Positions 7,182 through 13,962 of a stretch of 18,225 bases of DNA are shown here, one piece after another. The DNA lies in contig CANJSR010000035.1 in assembly GCA_947476855.1 (NCBI GenBank), forward strand, positions 1 through 18,225, written 5' to 3'. The DNA comes from Acetobacteraceae bacterium. GTDB taxonomy: Bacteria > Pseudomonadota > Alphaproteobacteria > Acetobacterales > Acetobacteraceae. The notes below the pieces were generated by a model. It was not told the origin of the DNA, made no database searches, and saw only the letters and a list, made by a program, of their open reading frames with translations. The translations under genes were made by a program, and so were the position numbers. How positions within the stretch are numbered: the stretch's first letter is position 1; each line of letters opens with the position of its first letter.

Positions 7182-7210
7182 ATGCTAGCCCCAAAGCCTC
7201 GGACTGTCAG
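7182..7210 (-). promoter_or_regulatory. Sigma70-like promoter of the minus-strand catabolic operon
   Basis: On the minus strand CTGACA (7205-7210, 5 of 6 to TTGACA) and TAGCAT (7182-7187, 4 of 6 to TATAAT) are separated by exactly 17 bp. Transcription would start near 7175, giving a leader of about 54 nt before the amidohydrolase ATG at 7121. Confidence 0.5.
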
Positions 7211-7338
7211 CCTGGGCCGGACGCGGCCCTTGGAAACGACCGGTCCGAATTTCAACGGTCACGGCGGCAGTGGGCGCCGCGATTTGGGCATGGCTGCTCC
7301 GCGGGAGGCGCCAGGATGGCCGCGGGAATTTAGTTCCG

Positions 7339-7352
7339 TTGATCCTGATCAA
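7339..7352. promoter_or_regulatory. Perfect FNR/FixK/Anr-type binding site
   Basis: The sequence TTGATCCTGATCAA matches the FNR-family consensus TTGAT-N4-ATCAA at all ten defined bases. Its centre lies 95.5 bp before the RTX start codon. It stands in the A/T-rich half of the intergenic region, so it most likely activates the RTX gene when oxygen is limiting. Control of the leftward operon is less likely because its promoter is about 130 bp away. Confidence 0.6.
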
Positions 7353-7429
7353 TGAAATTATCAATGCGCGAGTCAATCTTCGTGAGCTCCCAAGAGAGCA
7401 CGGAAGCGATTTAAATTCCCGACTAGAAC

Positions 7430-7434
7430 AGGAG
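7430..7434 (+). promoter_or_regulatory. Ribosome binding site deciding the RTX start
   Basis: AGGAG ends 6 nt before the ATG at 7441. It favours this start over the in-frame ATG at 7270, which has no such site. Confidence 0.75.
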
Positions 7435-7440
7435 ATACCG

Positions 7441-10400
7441 ATGCCCGTTTCAGGTACGCCGACTGCCGGCGACGATTTTATCACGGTCACTCCAACCGGA
7501 TCGTTCTACATTGATGGTCTCGGCGGAAACGATCAGATTACCATCGACTGGTCGGCTCTGACTCAGGACGTTGTCTACAACGGCGGGTACTGGGCCGAGC
7601 ACACGGACGATTTCTCGAATTATGTGGGGTACGTGAATTTCGAATCGGTCATCCTGAAGGGCGGCTCGGGCAACGACGACCTGCGCACGACCAACGGCAA
7701 CGACCAGATCTTCGGCAATGACGGCGACGACACGATGTACAGCTATCTCGGGGCTGACACCGTGAACGGAGGCCTCGGCGTGGACCGGTGGGTTGTCGAC
7801 TACAGCGGCATCCACACGGGCGTTTCCGTCGTGCTCAACCTGAACGGGTCCGCCAGCACGGTCGCCGCAACCGGTACCTCGGTCGCGAATACCGAGGTCC
7901 TGACGATCTCCACCGGCAACGGGGCCGACATCATTGATACCTCCGCCTTCGCCTATGACGACTCGATCACCACGTACGGTGGCGACGACATCATCCGTTC
8001 GGGCAAGGGCCACGACTCGGTCGATGGCGGCGGCGGCAATGACCGCCTCGTGCTGGACTGGAATGACGCCGCGGCTGGTATCACGAAGACCGACATTTCC
8101 TACGGCTGGCGGTTCTCCGATGGCGGCGTGCCGACCGTCTCGGTCAACCTCTACAACATCGAGAGCTTCGACCTGATCGGCGGCGCCTATGGCGACGACC
8201 TGTGGGGTGGGTCGCTGAATGACCGGTTGATCGGAAACGCCGGCAACGACACGCTGCGCGGCGGGCGCGGCACCGACACGATCGATGGCGGAACCGGCGC
8301 GGATCTGTGGATTTCCGACTTCCAGGACCGGGTCGAGGTGATCAACGTCCAGATCAACGTGGCCGCCAACGCCAAGGCGGTGTTTCGCATCGGCGGCGTG
8401 AACCAGACCTCGGTCATGAATGTCGAGCGGCTGGATATCACGACGGGCGAGAACAACGACGTCATCATCGGCAACGCCGGCGTCTACGACGACCGCTACA
8501 CCACGTTCGGCGGTGACGACCAGATCACCACCGGGCGTGGCCGGGATGTGGTTGATGCCGGTTCGGGCACCGATTTCGTCTTCGCGAACTGGACGGGCGT
8601 CGGCACCGCGGCCGTAACCTACAGTTCCATCGCCTATGGCTGGCGCTATACCTCGACCGTCGGCGACGAGCTTTCCCTGTATGGGGTGGAGCGGGTCCGT
8701 TTCATCTCCGGGTCCGGCGCGGACGAGCTGCGCGGTTTCGGTCTGAATGACGACCTGTCCAGCGCGGCCGGGGATGACCGTATCTATTCCGACACCGGCC
8801 TGGACAAGGTCGATGGCGGCACCGGCACCGATCTGTGGAACGCCAACCAGGGCGGCCAGCTCGCCGCGGTCCTGTTCGACGCGAAGCTCAGCCAGACGGC
8901 GATCCAGGGCGCCGGCGCGGGCCTGAACATCCGCAACATCGAGCAACTTGAGCTGACCACGGGTGGGGGCAACGACGTCCTGTCGACGGCTGGATACACG
9001 CGGAACGATACCATCGCCACCAATGGCGGCAATGACTGGGTGAACGCCGGCCTGGGCTTCGACTCGGTCGACATGGGCGGTGGCGCCGAGGACAGGCTGG
9101 TGGTCGACTATTCCACCGCGACGACGTCGGTCACCCAGAACGCGATCTCCTACGGAGAACGGATCGGCGACGCCGCCGGCACGATGAACACAAACTACTA
9201 TGGGGTGGAGGCGTTTGAGCTGATCGGCGGTTCGGCCGGTGATATCCTGCGTGGCGGCAGCCTGGACGACATCCTGATCGGCAACGGCGGCAACGACATC
9301 CTGAACGGCGGGTCAGGCAAGGATGTGATCAACGGCGGGGCCGGTATCGACAAGTATATCGGCAACTACAGTGGAGAGCTCAATCAGGTCAAACTGACGC
9401 AGAGCGCCGCCGGTAACGGCGTGCTCTCCAACACCGGGACCAGCCTGGTCTCGATAGAGCAGGTCGAACTGCGAACCGGCTCGGGCAATGACATCCTGAA
9501 CTTCAATGCCCTGTCCAGCGACCAGACACTGTGGACCGGCGCGGGCAATGACACCGTGTACCTCGGGAAGGGCACGCGGGAGTCCCTGGACATGGAGGGC
9601 GGCGCCGCCGACCTCATGATCGCGGACATGTCGCTGGCGACCAGCGGCGTAAGCCTGACGAGCATCCCGTACGGGTCGCGCTACCATGCCGCCAATGGCA
9701 GCTACCAGCTCGATTTCTACAATGTCGAGGCGGTGAACCTGACGGGGTCGGCCTATAGCGACAAGCTATATGGCTATGCCGCGTCCGACGTGCTGAACGG
9801 CGGGAACGGCAACGACATGCTGGTGGGCGGCAATGGCGCCGACACGCTGTCGGGTGGCTTGGGTGTCGACCAGTTCCGCTACACCGATGTCTGGAACAGC
9901 GGGATCGACACGATCACCGATGCCGCGGCCGGCGATTTCGTGCGCCTGATGGGGATGCCCAATCTGCAGGCGGTCACGGCCGGAAACGGCAGCGCGGTCA
10001 CGGCCGGCCAGGTCCAGGTGCAGACCGTGAACGCGGTCACCTACTTGCGGGTCGGCATCGACGGCACAGCGGGCGCCGACTTCACCGTCAAGCTCCAGGG
10101 CACCTACCTGGCGTCGTCGTTCTCGGTCGCCAACAACACGACCAACAACTTCGGCGACATCCGGCTGACCGCCGGGCGCACGGACCCGGGCACGCCTGGT
10201 GATGACGAAATCAGTGGCACGGACGGCAACGATGAGCTGTTCGGCGGAGCCGGCAACGACATGATCGCCGGGCTGGGCGGCGATGACTTCCTGAGCGGAG
10301 AGGCCGACAACGACACGCTGCGCGGCGGGGCTGGCACTGATATCCTGACCGGAGGCACTGGCGCCGATGCCTTCATCTGGGACTCGCGGTTCGAGACCAC

Positions 10401-10665
10401 GATAGGGTCCGCCCGTGACGTCGTGACGGACTTCCTGCGGGCCGATGGCGACAAGATCAACGTTTCGGCGATCGACGCCAATCCGGTGCTGGCCGGTGAC
10501 CAGGCGTTCGTCCTGGTCGCCAATTTCACCGGGGCGGCCGGGCAGCTTCGCTTCGACACGGTGGCGGACGTGCTTCAGTTCGACATCAATGGCGATGGCG
10601 TCAGCGACTTCGAGATCGGGCTGCCGGGCGTGGCGAACGTGATCGCGACCGACTTCGTGCTCTGA
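7441..10665 (+). CDS. RTX (hemolysin-type Ca2+-binding repeat) protein, type I secretion substrate without an enzyme domain
   Basis: The 1074-residue protein is rich in Gly, Asp and Asn and has no cysteine that I could find, as is usual for type I substrates. It has no N-terminal signal peptide. Calcium-binding nonapeptides (GGxGxDxLx) occur in clusters near residues 73-112, 250-288, 425-465, 596-636, 776-812 and 917-976. Residues 30 to about 813 form five copies of a long repeat of about 170-177 residues, the last one partial. The C-terminus (about 972-1074) looks like the serralysin (peptidase M10) C-terminal domain, with INVSAIDANPVLAGDQAF and DINGDGVSDFEIGL, and ends in DFVL, a typical ABC-exporter signal. 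No HExxH protease motif or other catalytic domain is present, so a structural, adhesive or matrix role is inferred. The exporter and adaptor genes follow directly. Confidence 0.9.
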   Translation: MPVSGTPTAGDDFITVTPTGSFYIDGLGGNDQITIDWSALTQDVVYNGGYWAEHTDDFSNYVGYVNFESVILKGGSGNDDLRTTNGNDQIFGNDGDDTMYSYLGADTVNGGLGVDRWVVDYSGIHTGVSVVLNLNGSASTVAATGTSVANTEVLTISTGNGADIIDTSAFAYDDSITTYGGDDIIRSGKGHDSVDGGGGNDRLVLDWNDAAAGITKTDISYGWRFSDGGVPTVSVNLYNIESFDLIGGAYGDDLWGGSLNDRLIGNAGNDTLRGGRGTDTIDGGTGADLWISDFQDRVEVINVQINVAANAKAVFRIGGVNQTSVMNVERLDITTGENNDVIIGNAGVYDDRYTTFGGDDQITTGRGRDVVDAGSGTDFVFANWTGVGTAAVTYSSIAYGWRYTSTVGDELSLYGVERVRFISGSGADELRGFGLNDDLSSAAGDDRIYSDTGLDKVDGGTGTDLWNANQGGQLAAVLFDAKLSQTAIQGAGAGLNIRNIEQLELTTGGGNDVLSTAGYTRNDTIATNGGNDWVNAGLGFDSVDMGGGAEDRLVVDYSTATTSVTQNAISYGERIGDAAGTMNTNYYGVEAFELIGGSAGDILRGGSLDDILIGNGGNDILNGGSGKDVINGGAGIDKYIGNYSGELNQVKLTQSAAGNGVLSNTGTSLVSIEQVELRTGSGNDILNFNALSSDQTLWTGAGNDTVYLGKGTRESLDMEGGAADLMIADMSLATSGVSLTSIPYGSRYHAANGSYQLDFYNVEAVNLTGSAYSDKLYGYAASDVLNGGNGNDMLVGGNGADTLSGGLGVDQFRYTDVWNSGIDTITDAAAGDFVRLMGMPNLQAVTAGNGSAVTAGQVQVQTVNAVTYLRVGIDGTAGADFTVKLQGTYLASSFSVANNTTNNFGDIRLTAGRTDPGTPGDDEISGTDGNDELFGGAGNDMIAGLGGDDFLSGEADNDTLRGGAGTDILTGGTGADAFIWDSRFETTIGSARDVVTDFLRADGDKINVSAIDANPVLAGDQAFVLVANFTGAAGQLRFDTVADVLQFDINGDGVSDFEIGLPGVANVIATDFVL
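7528..9879 (+). repeat. Coding tandem super-repeat in the RTX protein, period about 520 bp (5 units)
   Basis: Unit starts, taken at the 'DxLVxDW/Y' strand, fall at 7528, 8038, 8569, 9088 and 9607, which gives spacings of 510, 531, 519 and 519 bp. Each unit has the same order: the LVxDW-like strand, a short hydrophobic run ending in YG[WES]R (residues 221, 399, 571, 744; a degenerate form near 46-50 in unit 1), a YNVE/YGVE block, an RTX nonapeptide cluster, a variable strand with NVE/NIEQLELTTG, and a second RTX-like block with GGxDxV. The DNA has diverged, so the copies are old. The last unit merges into the C-terminal domain. Confidence 0.75.
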
Positions 10666-10689
10666 TCCGTCAGGCCGCACGCGCGGTGT

Positions 10690-10712
10690 CGGTGGGGACT
10701 ATGCCCCCGCCG
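10690..10712 (+). repeat. Hairpin between the RTX gene and its exporter genes
   Basis: CGGTGGGG (10690-10697) pairs with CCCCGCCG (10705-10712) over a 7-nt loop; one of the eight pairs is G-T wobble. It starts 25 nt after the RTX stop. No T run follows, so it may act as an attenuator or mRNA-stability element that lets the secreted protein be made in excess over the exporter. Confidence 0.4.
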
Positions 10713-10738
10713 GCGCCGCGAGGCGGTCCGTCCTTGCA

Positions 10739-12523
10739 ATGAACGCTTTTGCAGCAGGCAGCTTCATGCACGCGCCTTCCTCAATGTCTGTCGGCTTTTC
10801 TTCCCGCGCGACCACGCCGCTGCGCCAGGCGCTTGGCGTCTGCCGGCGGTATTTCGTCGCGGTCGGCCTGTTCAGCGGCGTCATCAACCTGCTGCAGCTG
10901 ACGACCTCTATCTACATGATGCAGGTGTTCGACCGGGTGCTGTCCACCCGCGTGCTGGATACGCTGGTATATCTGTCGCTGCTCGCCTGCTTTGCCATCC
11001 TGGTGCTGGCGGTGCTGGAAGCGGTACGTGGCCAGATTCTGCAACGCGTCGGCACCTGGATTGAGCAGCGCGTCGCCCCCGAAGGCTTCGTCCGTGCGAT
11101 CGAGAGCGCGCTGGCCGGGGGGTCCTACCGGATGGAGGCGTTGCGCGACCTTGGCGTCTGCCGCGGCTTCCTCGCCTCCCCCACCATGCTGTCGCTGTAT
11201 GACGTGCCGTGGGTGCCGATCTACATCGCCTTCATCTTCCTGCTCCATCCCGTGATGTGGTGGATGGCCCTGGGCGGCGCGCTGCTGCTGTTCGGACTGA
11301 CGGTAACGACCGAACTCGCGACGTCGCGCCTGCTGAAGGACGTGAACACCGCCGCCACGACCAGCCAGCGCTGTGCCGAGGCGATCGCCCGCAACGCCGA
11401 GGTCATCGACAGCATGGGCATGCAGGCCGCCGTGATCGACCGGTGGCGCGAGTCCGTTGCCGCCATGACCCAGCCGCAGCGGCGGGCGAGCGACCGGGCC
11501 GCCATGATGGTCGCCGCCACCAAGTTCCTCCGCCTGATCGTGCAGATCGCTGTCCTGGGCATCGGCGCCTATCTGGTGCTGCAACAGGAACTGACCGCCG
11601 GTGCCTCCATCGCCGGGTCCATCATCATGGGCCGAGCGCTGGGGCCGGTTGAGCAGATGATCGGGGGGTGGAAGCAGGTGGTGCAGGTCCGGCAGTCGTT
11701 CCGTCGATTGCAGGCCTTCCTGTCCCTGCCGCGCCTGCGTCCGCCTGGCTTGCCGCTGCCGGCACCGATCGGTCATCTGAATGTCGATCACGTGTCCTAT
11801 GCTTTCCCAGGCCATGGCAGCGCGATGATCAAGGGCGTCAACTTCTCCCTGGAACCGGGGGAGAGCCTGGCCATCATCGGTCCCTCGGCCGCCGGCAAGA
11901 CGACCTTGATCCGGATGCTGGTGGGGACGCTGAAGCCCTCGGCCGGGACGGTCCGGCTGGATGGGGCCGATGTGTTCACTTGGCAGCGGGAGGATTTCGG
12001 CCGCCATGTCGGCTACCTGCCGCAGGACGTGGCGCTGTTTGACGGCACGATCTTCCGCAACATCGCCCGCATGGGCGACGCCGAACCCGACGCCGTCTAC
12101 GACGCGGCGAAGCTGGCCGGCTGCCACGAGATGATCCTGGGCCTGCCGCAGGGCTACGACACCGAAATCTCGGATGGCGGCCGGGCGCTGTCGGGCGGGC
12201 AACGGCAGTTGATCGGGCTGGCGCGGGCGATGTTCGGCCGCCCCCGGTTCCTGGTCCTGGATGAGCCGAACAGCAACATGGACGGCGATGGGGAGGCCGG
12301 TCTGGCCCGCGCGCTCAAGGAACTCAAGGCGCAGGGCAGCACGGTCATCCTCGTCTCCCACCGGCCATCCCTGATGCAGGTCGTCGACCGTATCCTGGTC
12401 CTTCGCCACGGCGCCATGGATCTGCTCGGCCCCCGCGCCGAGGTGCTGAAGCGCCTGATGACCGCACGACCGGCCGAGGTGCAGGCCCATCCCTCCAGCC
12501 GCCTTGAAGGGACCGCGGCATGA
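10739..12523 (+). CDS. Type I secretion ABC transporter, PrtD-type permease/ATPase
   Basis: The 594-residue fused membrane and ATPase protein exports RTX substrates across the inner membrane. The N-terminal half has hydrophobic helices at about residues 38-60, 75-95, 155-170, 175-192 and 265-282, with the IYMMQVFDRVLSTR motif (58-71) typical of the PrtD/AprD group. It lacks the N-terminal peptidase-like domain of HlyB. The ATPase half has Walker A GPSAAGKT (381-388), Q-loop Gln429 in YLPQD, signature LSGGQ (484-488), Walker B FLVLDEP (504-510) and switch His541. All catalytic residues are intact. The start is uncertain: ATG 10739 has a poor ribosome site, while ATG 10766 has an AGG 7 nt upstream; both keep every domain. 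Its stop overlaps the adaptor ATG. Confidence 0.95.
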   Translation: MNAFAAGSFMHAPSSMSVGFSSRATTPLRQALGVCRRYFVAVGLFSGVINLLQLTTSIYMMQVFDRVLSTRVLDTLVYLSLLACFAILVLAVLEAVRGQILQRVGTWIEQRVAPEGFVRAIESALAGGSYRMEALRDLGVCRGFLASPTMLSLYDVPWVPIYIAFIFLLHPVMWWMALGGALLLFGLTVTTELATSRLLKDVNTAATTSQRCAEAIARNAEVIDSMGMQAAVIDRWRESVAAMTQPQRRASDRAAMMVAATKFLRLIVQIAVLGIGAYLVLQQELTAGASIAGSIIMGRALGPVEQMIGGWKQVVQVRQSFRRLQAFLSLPRLRPPGLPLPAPIGHLNVDHVSYAFPGHGSAMIKGVNFSLEPGESLAIIGPSAAGKTTLIRMLVGTLKPSAGTVRLDGADVFTWQREDFGRHVGYLPQDVALFDGTIFRNIARMGDAEPDAVYDAAKLAGCHEMILGLPQGYDTEISDGGRALSGGQRQLIGLARAMFGRPRFLVLDEPNSNMDGDGEAGLARALKELKAQGSTVILVSHRPSLMQVVDRILVLRHGAMDLLGPRAEVLKRLMTARPAEVQAHPSSRLEGTAA

Positions 12524-13845
12524 GTATCGCCCTGGCCACGCCGGCCCCCGCGTTCGACGCGTCCGGCCCTCGCATCTGGTTGCCCATGTTGGTGGGCGCG
12601 CTGGTCTGCCTGACCTTCATTGGTGGGCTTACCGGCTGGTCGCTGCTGGCGCCCCTCGCCGAATCCGCGATCGCCCCTGGCGTCATCAAGGCCGAGGGCA
12701 GCCGCCGCACCATCCAGCACCTGGAAGGCGGCATCGTCAGCGAGATCCTGGTCCGCGACGGTGCTCGCGTGAAGGCCGGCCAGGTGCTTGTGCGGCTGGA
12801 TGACGTGCAGTCCGACGTGACGGCCGAGGTGCATCGAACCCAGCGCCTGGTCCTGCTGGCGCAGATCAGCCGTTTGAACGCGGAAGTGCAGGGCAGCGCG
12901 GACATCCGCTTTCCGCTCGAACTGCTGGACACCACGCATGCTCGCGCGCAGGACGCCGTCCTGACCCAGCGCGCGCTGTTCGAGGCGCGGAAGGCCAGCC
13001 ATCTGACCCAGGTCTCGGTCCTGCAGGCGCGGATCGACCAGCATGAGGCGATGATCCCCGGCACCCGCGGTCAGTTGGTCGCCGCCAAGCGGCAATACGA
13101 ATTGATCCAGCAGGAGGAGGCGATGCGCCGCACCCTTCTGCAACAGGGTCTCGCGCGGCTGCCCGACCTGCTGGCCGTGCAACGGGCGATGGCCGGGCTT
13201 GAAGGTTCGATCGGGGAGATCAGTGGCCAGATCGAGCGTGCCCAGGCCACGATCGCGGAATCCCGTCGCCAGATTCAGCACGTGACGGATTTGCGGGTGC
13301 AGGAGGCCTCCACCGACCTGATCGCCGCGCGGGGGAAGCTGGCCGAGACGGAGGAACGGCTGCGCGCCGCGACCGACGTGTTCACCCGGCGGGAAATCGT
13401 GGCGCCGGAAGCCGGGACGGTCGTCAACCTCAAGCTGTTCACCGTGGGCGCGGTGCTGCGGCCGGGTGATGCGGTGATGGACTTGATGCCGGAGCACGAC
13501 CGCCTGGTGGCTGAGGTCAATGTCAGCCCGAACGACATCGATACCGTCGTGCCGGGGCTGCGGGCCGAGGTGCGGCTACCGGCCTTCAAGCAGCGCCTGG
13601 TGCCCTATCTGCACGGGCAAGTGACATGGGTCGCCGCCGACGTGACCTTGCATGAGGTGACCCACCAGCCGGTCTATCGCGCCCATATCGCGGTCGATCC
13701 TGAGCAGCTGGCCCGTCTGCCGGGCGTGTTCCTGGCGCCGGGTATGCCAGTGGAGGGGCATATCCTGGTCGGGGAACGCAGCTTCTTCCGCTATCTGGCG
13801 CAACCGGTGCTCGACAGCTTCCATAGGGCCTTTCAGGAGCAATAG
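12520..13845 (+). CDS. Type I secretion periplasmic adaptor, HlyD/PrtE family
   Basis: The 441-residue membrane-fusion protein links the ABC exporter to an outer-membrane TolC-type channel. There is one membrane helix near residues 20-43 after a short cytoplasmic tail. A lipoyl-like half-motif, IQHLEGGIVSEILVRDG (65-81), follows, then a long Gln/Arg/Glu-rich coiled-coil region (about 95-285). The second lipoyl half and the beta-barrel come next (VAPEAGTVVNLKLF; LVAEVNVSPNDID), and the family C-terminus has GMPVEGHILVGERSFFRYL. It starts at an ATGA overlap with the ABC gene, so the two are translationally coupled. No TolC gene follows, so the channel must be supplied from elsewhere. Confidence 0.95.
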   Translation: MSIALATPAPAFDASGPRIWLPMLVGALVCLTFIGGLTGWSLLAPLAESAIAPGVIKAEGSRRTIQHLEGGIVSEILVRDGARVKAGQVLVRLDDVQSDVTAEVHRTQRLVLLAQISRLNAEVQGSADIRFPLELLDTTHARAQDAVLTQRALFEARKASHLTQVSVLQARIDQHEAMIPGTRGQLVAAKRQYELIQQEEAMRRTLLQQGLARLPDLLAVQRAMAGLEGSIGEISGQIERAQATIAESRRQIQHVTDLRVQEASTDLIAARGKLAETEERLRAATDVFTRREIVAPEAGTVVNLKLFTVGAVLRPGDAVMDLMPEHDRLVAEVNVSPNDIDTVVPGLRAEVRLPAFKQRLVPYLHGQVTWVAADVTLHEVTHQPVYRAHIAVDPEQLARLPGVFLAPGMPVEGHILVGERSFFRYLAQPVLDSFHRAFQEQ

Positions 13846-13873
13846 GCCCGACTGACCCGGGTGCCGATCATTC

Positions 13874-13901
13874 TTGCTGCACTGCACAATTCTGCTATGG
13901 T
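13874..13901 (+). promoter_or_regulatory. Candidate promoter of the DUF3141 gene with a TGC/GCA-rich motif
   Basis: TTGCTG (13874-13879) and an extended -10 TGCTATGGT (-10 at 13896-13901) are 16 bp apart. They overlap a TTGCTGCACTGCACAA stretch at 13874-13889. This is similar in style to the TGC-rich operators bound by PhaR, the polyhydroxyalkanoate-responsive repressor that controls phasin genes. A leader of about 55 nt would precede the ATG at 13963. The match to -35 is weak. Confidence 0.35.
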
Positions 13902-13949
13902 GCGGGCAGCCGACCCCAGCGCCGATCCGGTTTCAGTCGCGTTCGTTTC

Positions 13950-13954
13950 GAAGG
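13950..13954 (+). promoter_or_regulatory. Ribosome binding site deciding the DUF3141 start
   Basis: GAAGG lies 8 nt before the ATG at 13963. The frame is open back to 13861, but the upstream part overlaps the likely promoter and does not look like the family. Confidence 0.6.
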
Positions 13955-13962
13955 TCAAATCC

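Larger units (their letters stand above)
7122..7440. other. Divergent intergenic region between the catabolic operon and the RTX locus
   Basis: This 319-bp region has no convincing gene. The left half, near the amidohydrolase, is GC-rich and holds a promoter facing left (7182-7210). The right half from about 7325 is markedly richer in A/T than the rest of the window and holds an FNR-type box (7339-7352) and the RTX ribosome site (7430-7434). An in-frame extension of the RTX frame back to an ATG at 7270 exists but lacks a ribosome site and would run across the box. Confidence 0.7.

Noticed and set aside
7270..7440. Upstream extension of the RTX frame to an ATG at 7270
   Set aside because: It has no ribosome site, runs through the FNR box and A/T-rich control region, and the translated stretch does not resemble RTX sequence; AGGAG before 7441 is far better.
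7450..8946. Long minus-strand open frame of 498 codons opposite the RTX gene
   Set aside because: It mirrors the repetitive GC-rich RTX coding strand, has a low-complexity Val/Asp/Ala composition with no family features, and lacks a ribosome site.
7528..9879. Regular repeats considered as a CRISPR array or satellite
   Set aside because: The period of about 520 bp, the coding frame and the protein-level conservation show a repeat protein; there are no short identical repeats with unique spacers.
10781..12490. Minus-strand open frame of 569 codons opposite the ABC transporter
   Set aside because: The sense strand has all ABC motifs in order; the antisense product is rich in Gln, His, Arg and Gly, as expected from reverse reading of GC-biased codons.
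13861..13962. Upstream extension of the DUF3141 frame to 13861
   Set aside because: It covers the candidate promoter and does not look like the family N-terminus; the ATG at 13963 has a suitable ribosome site.
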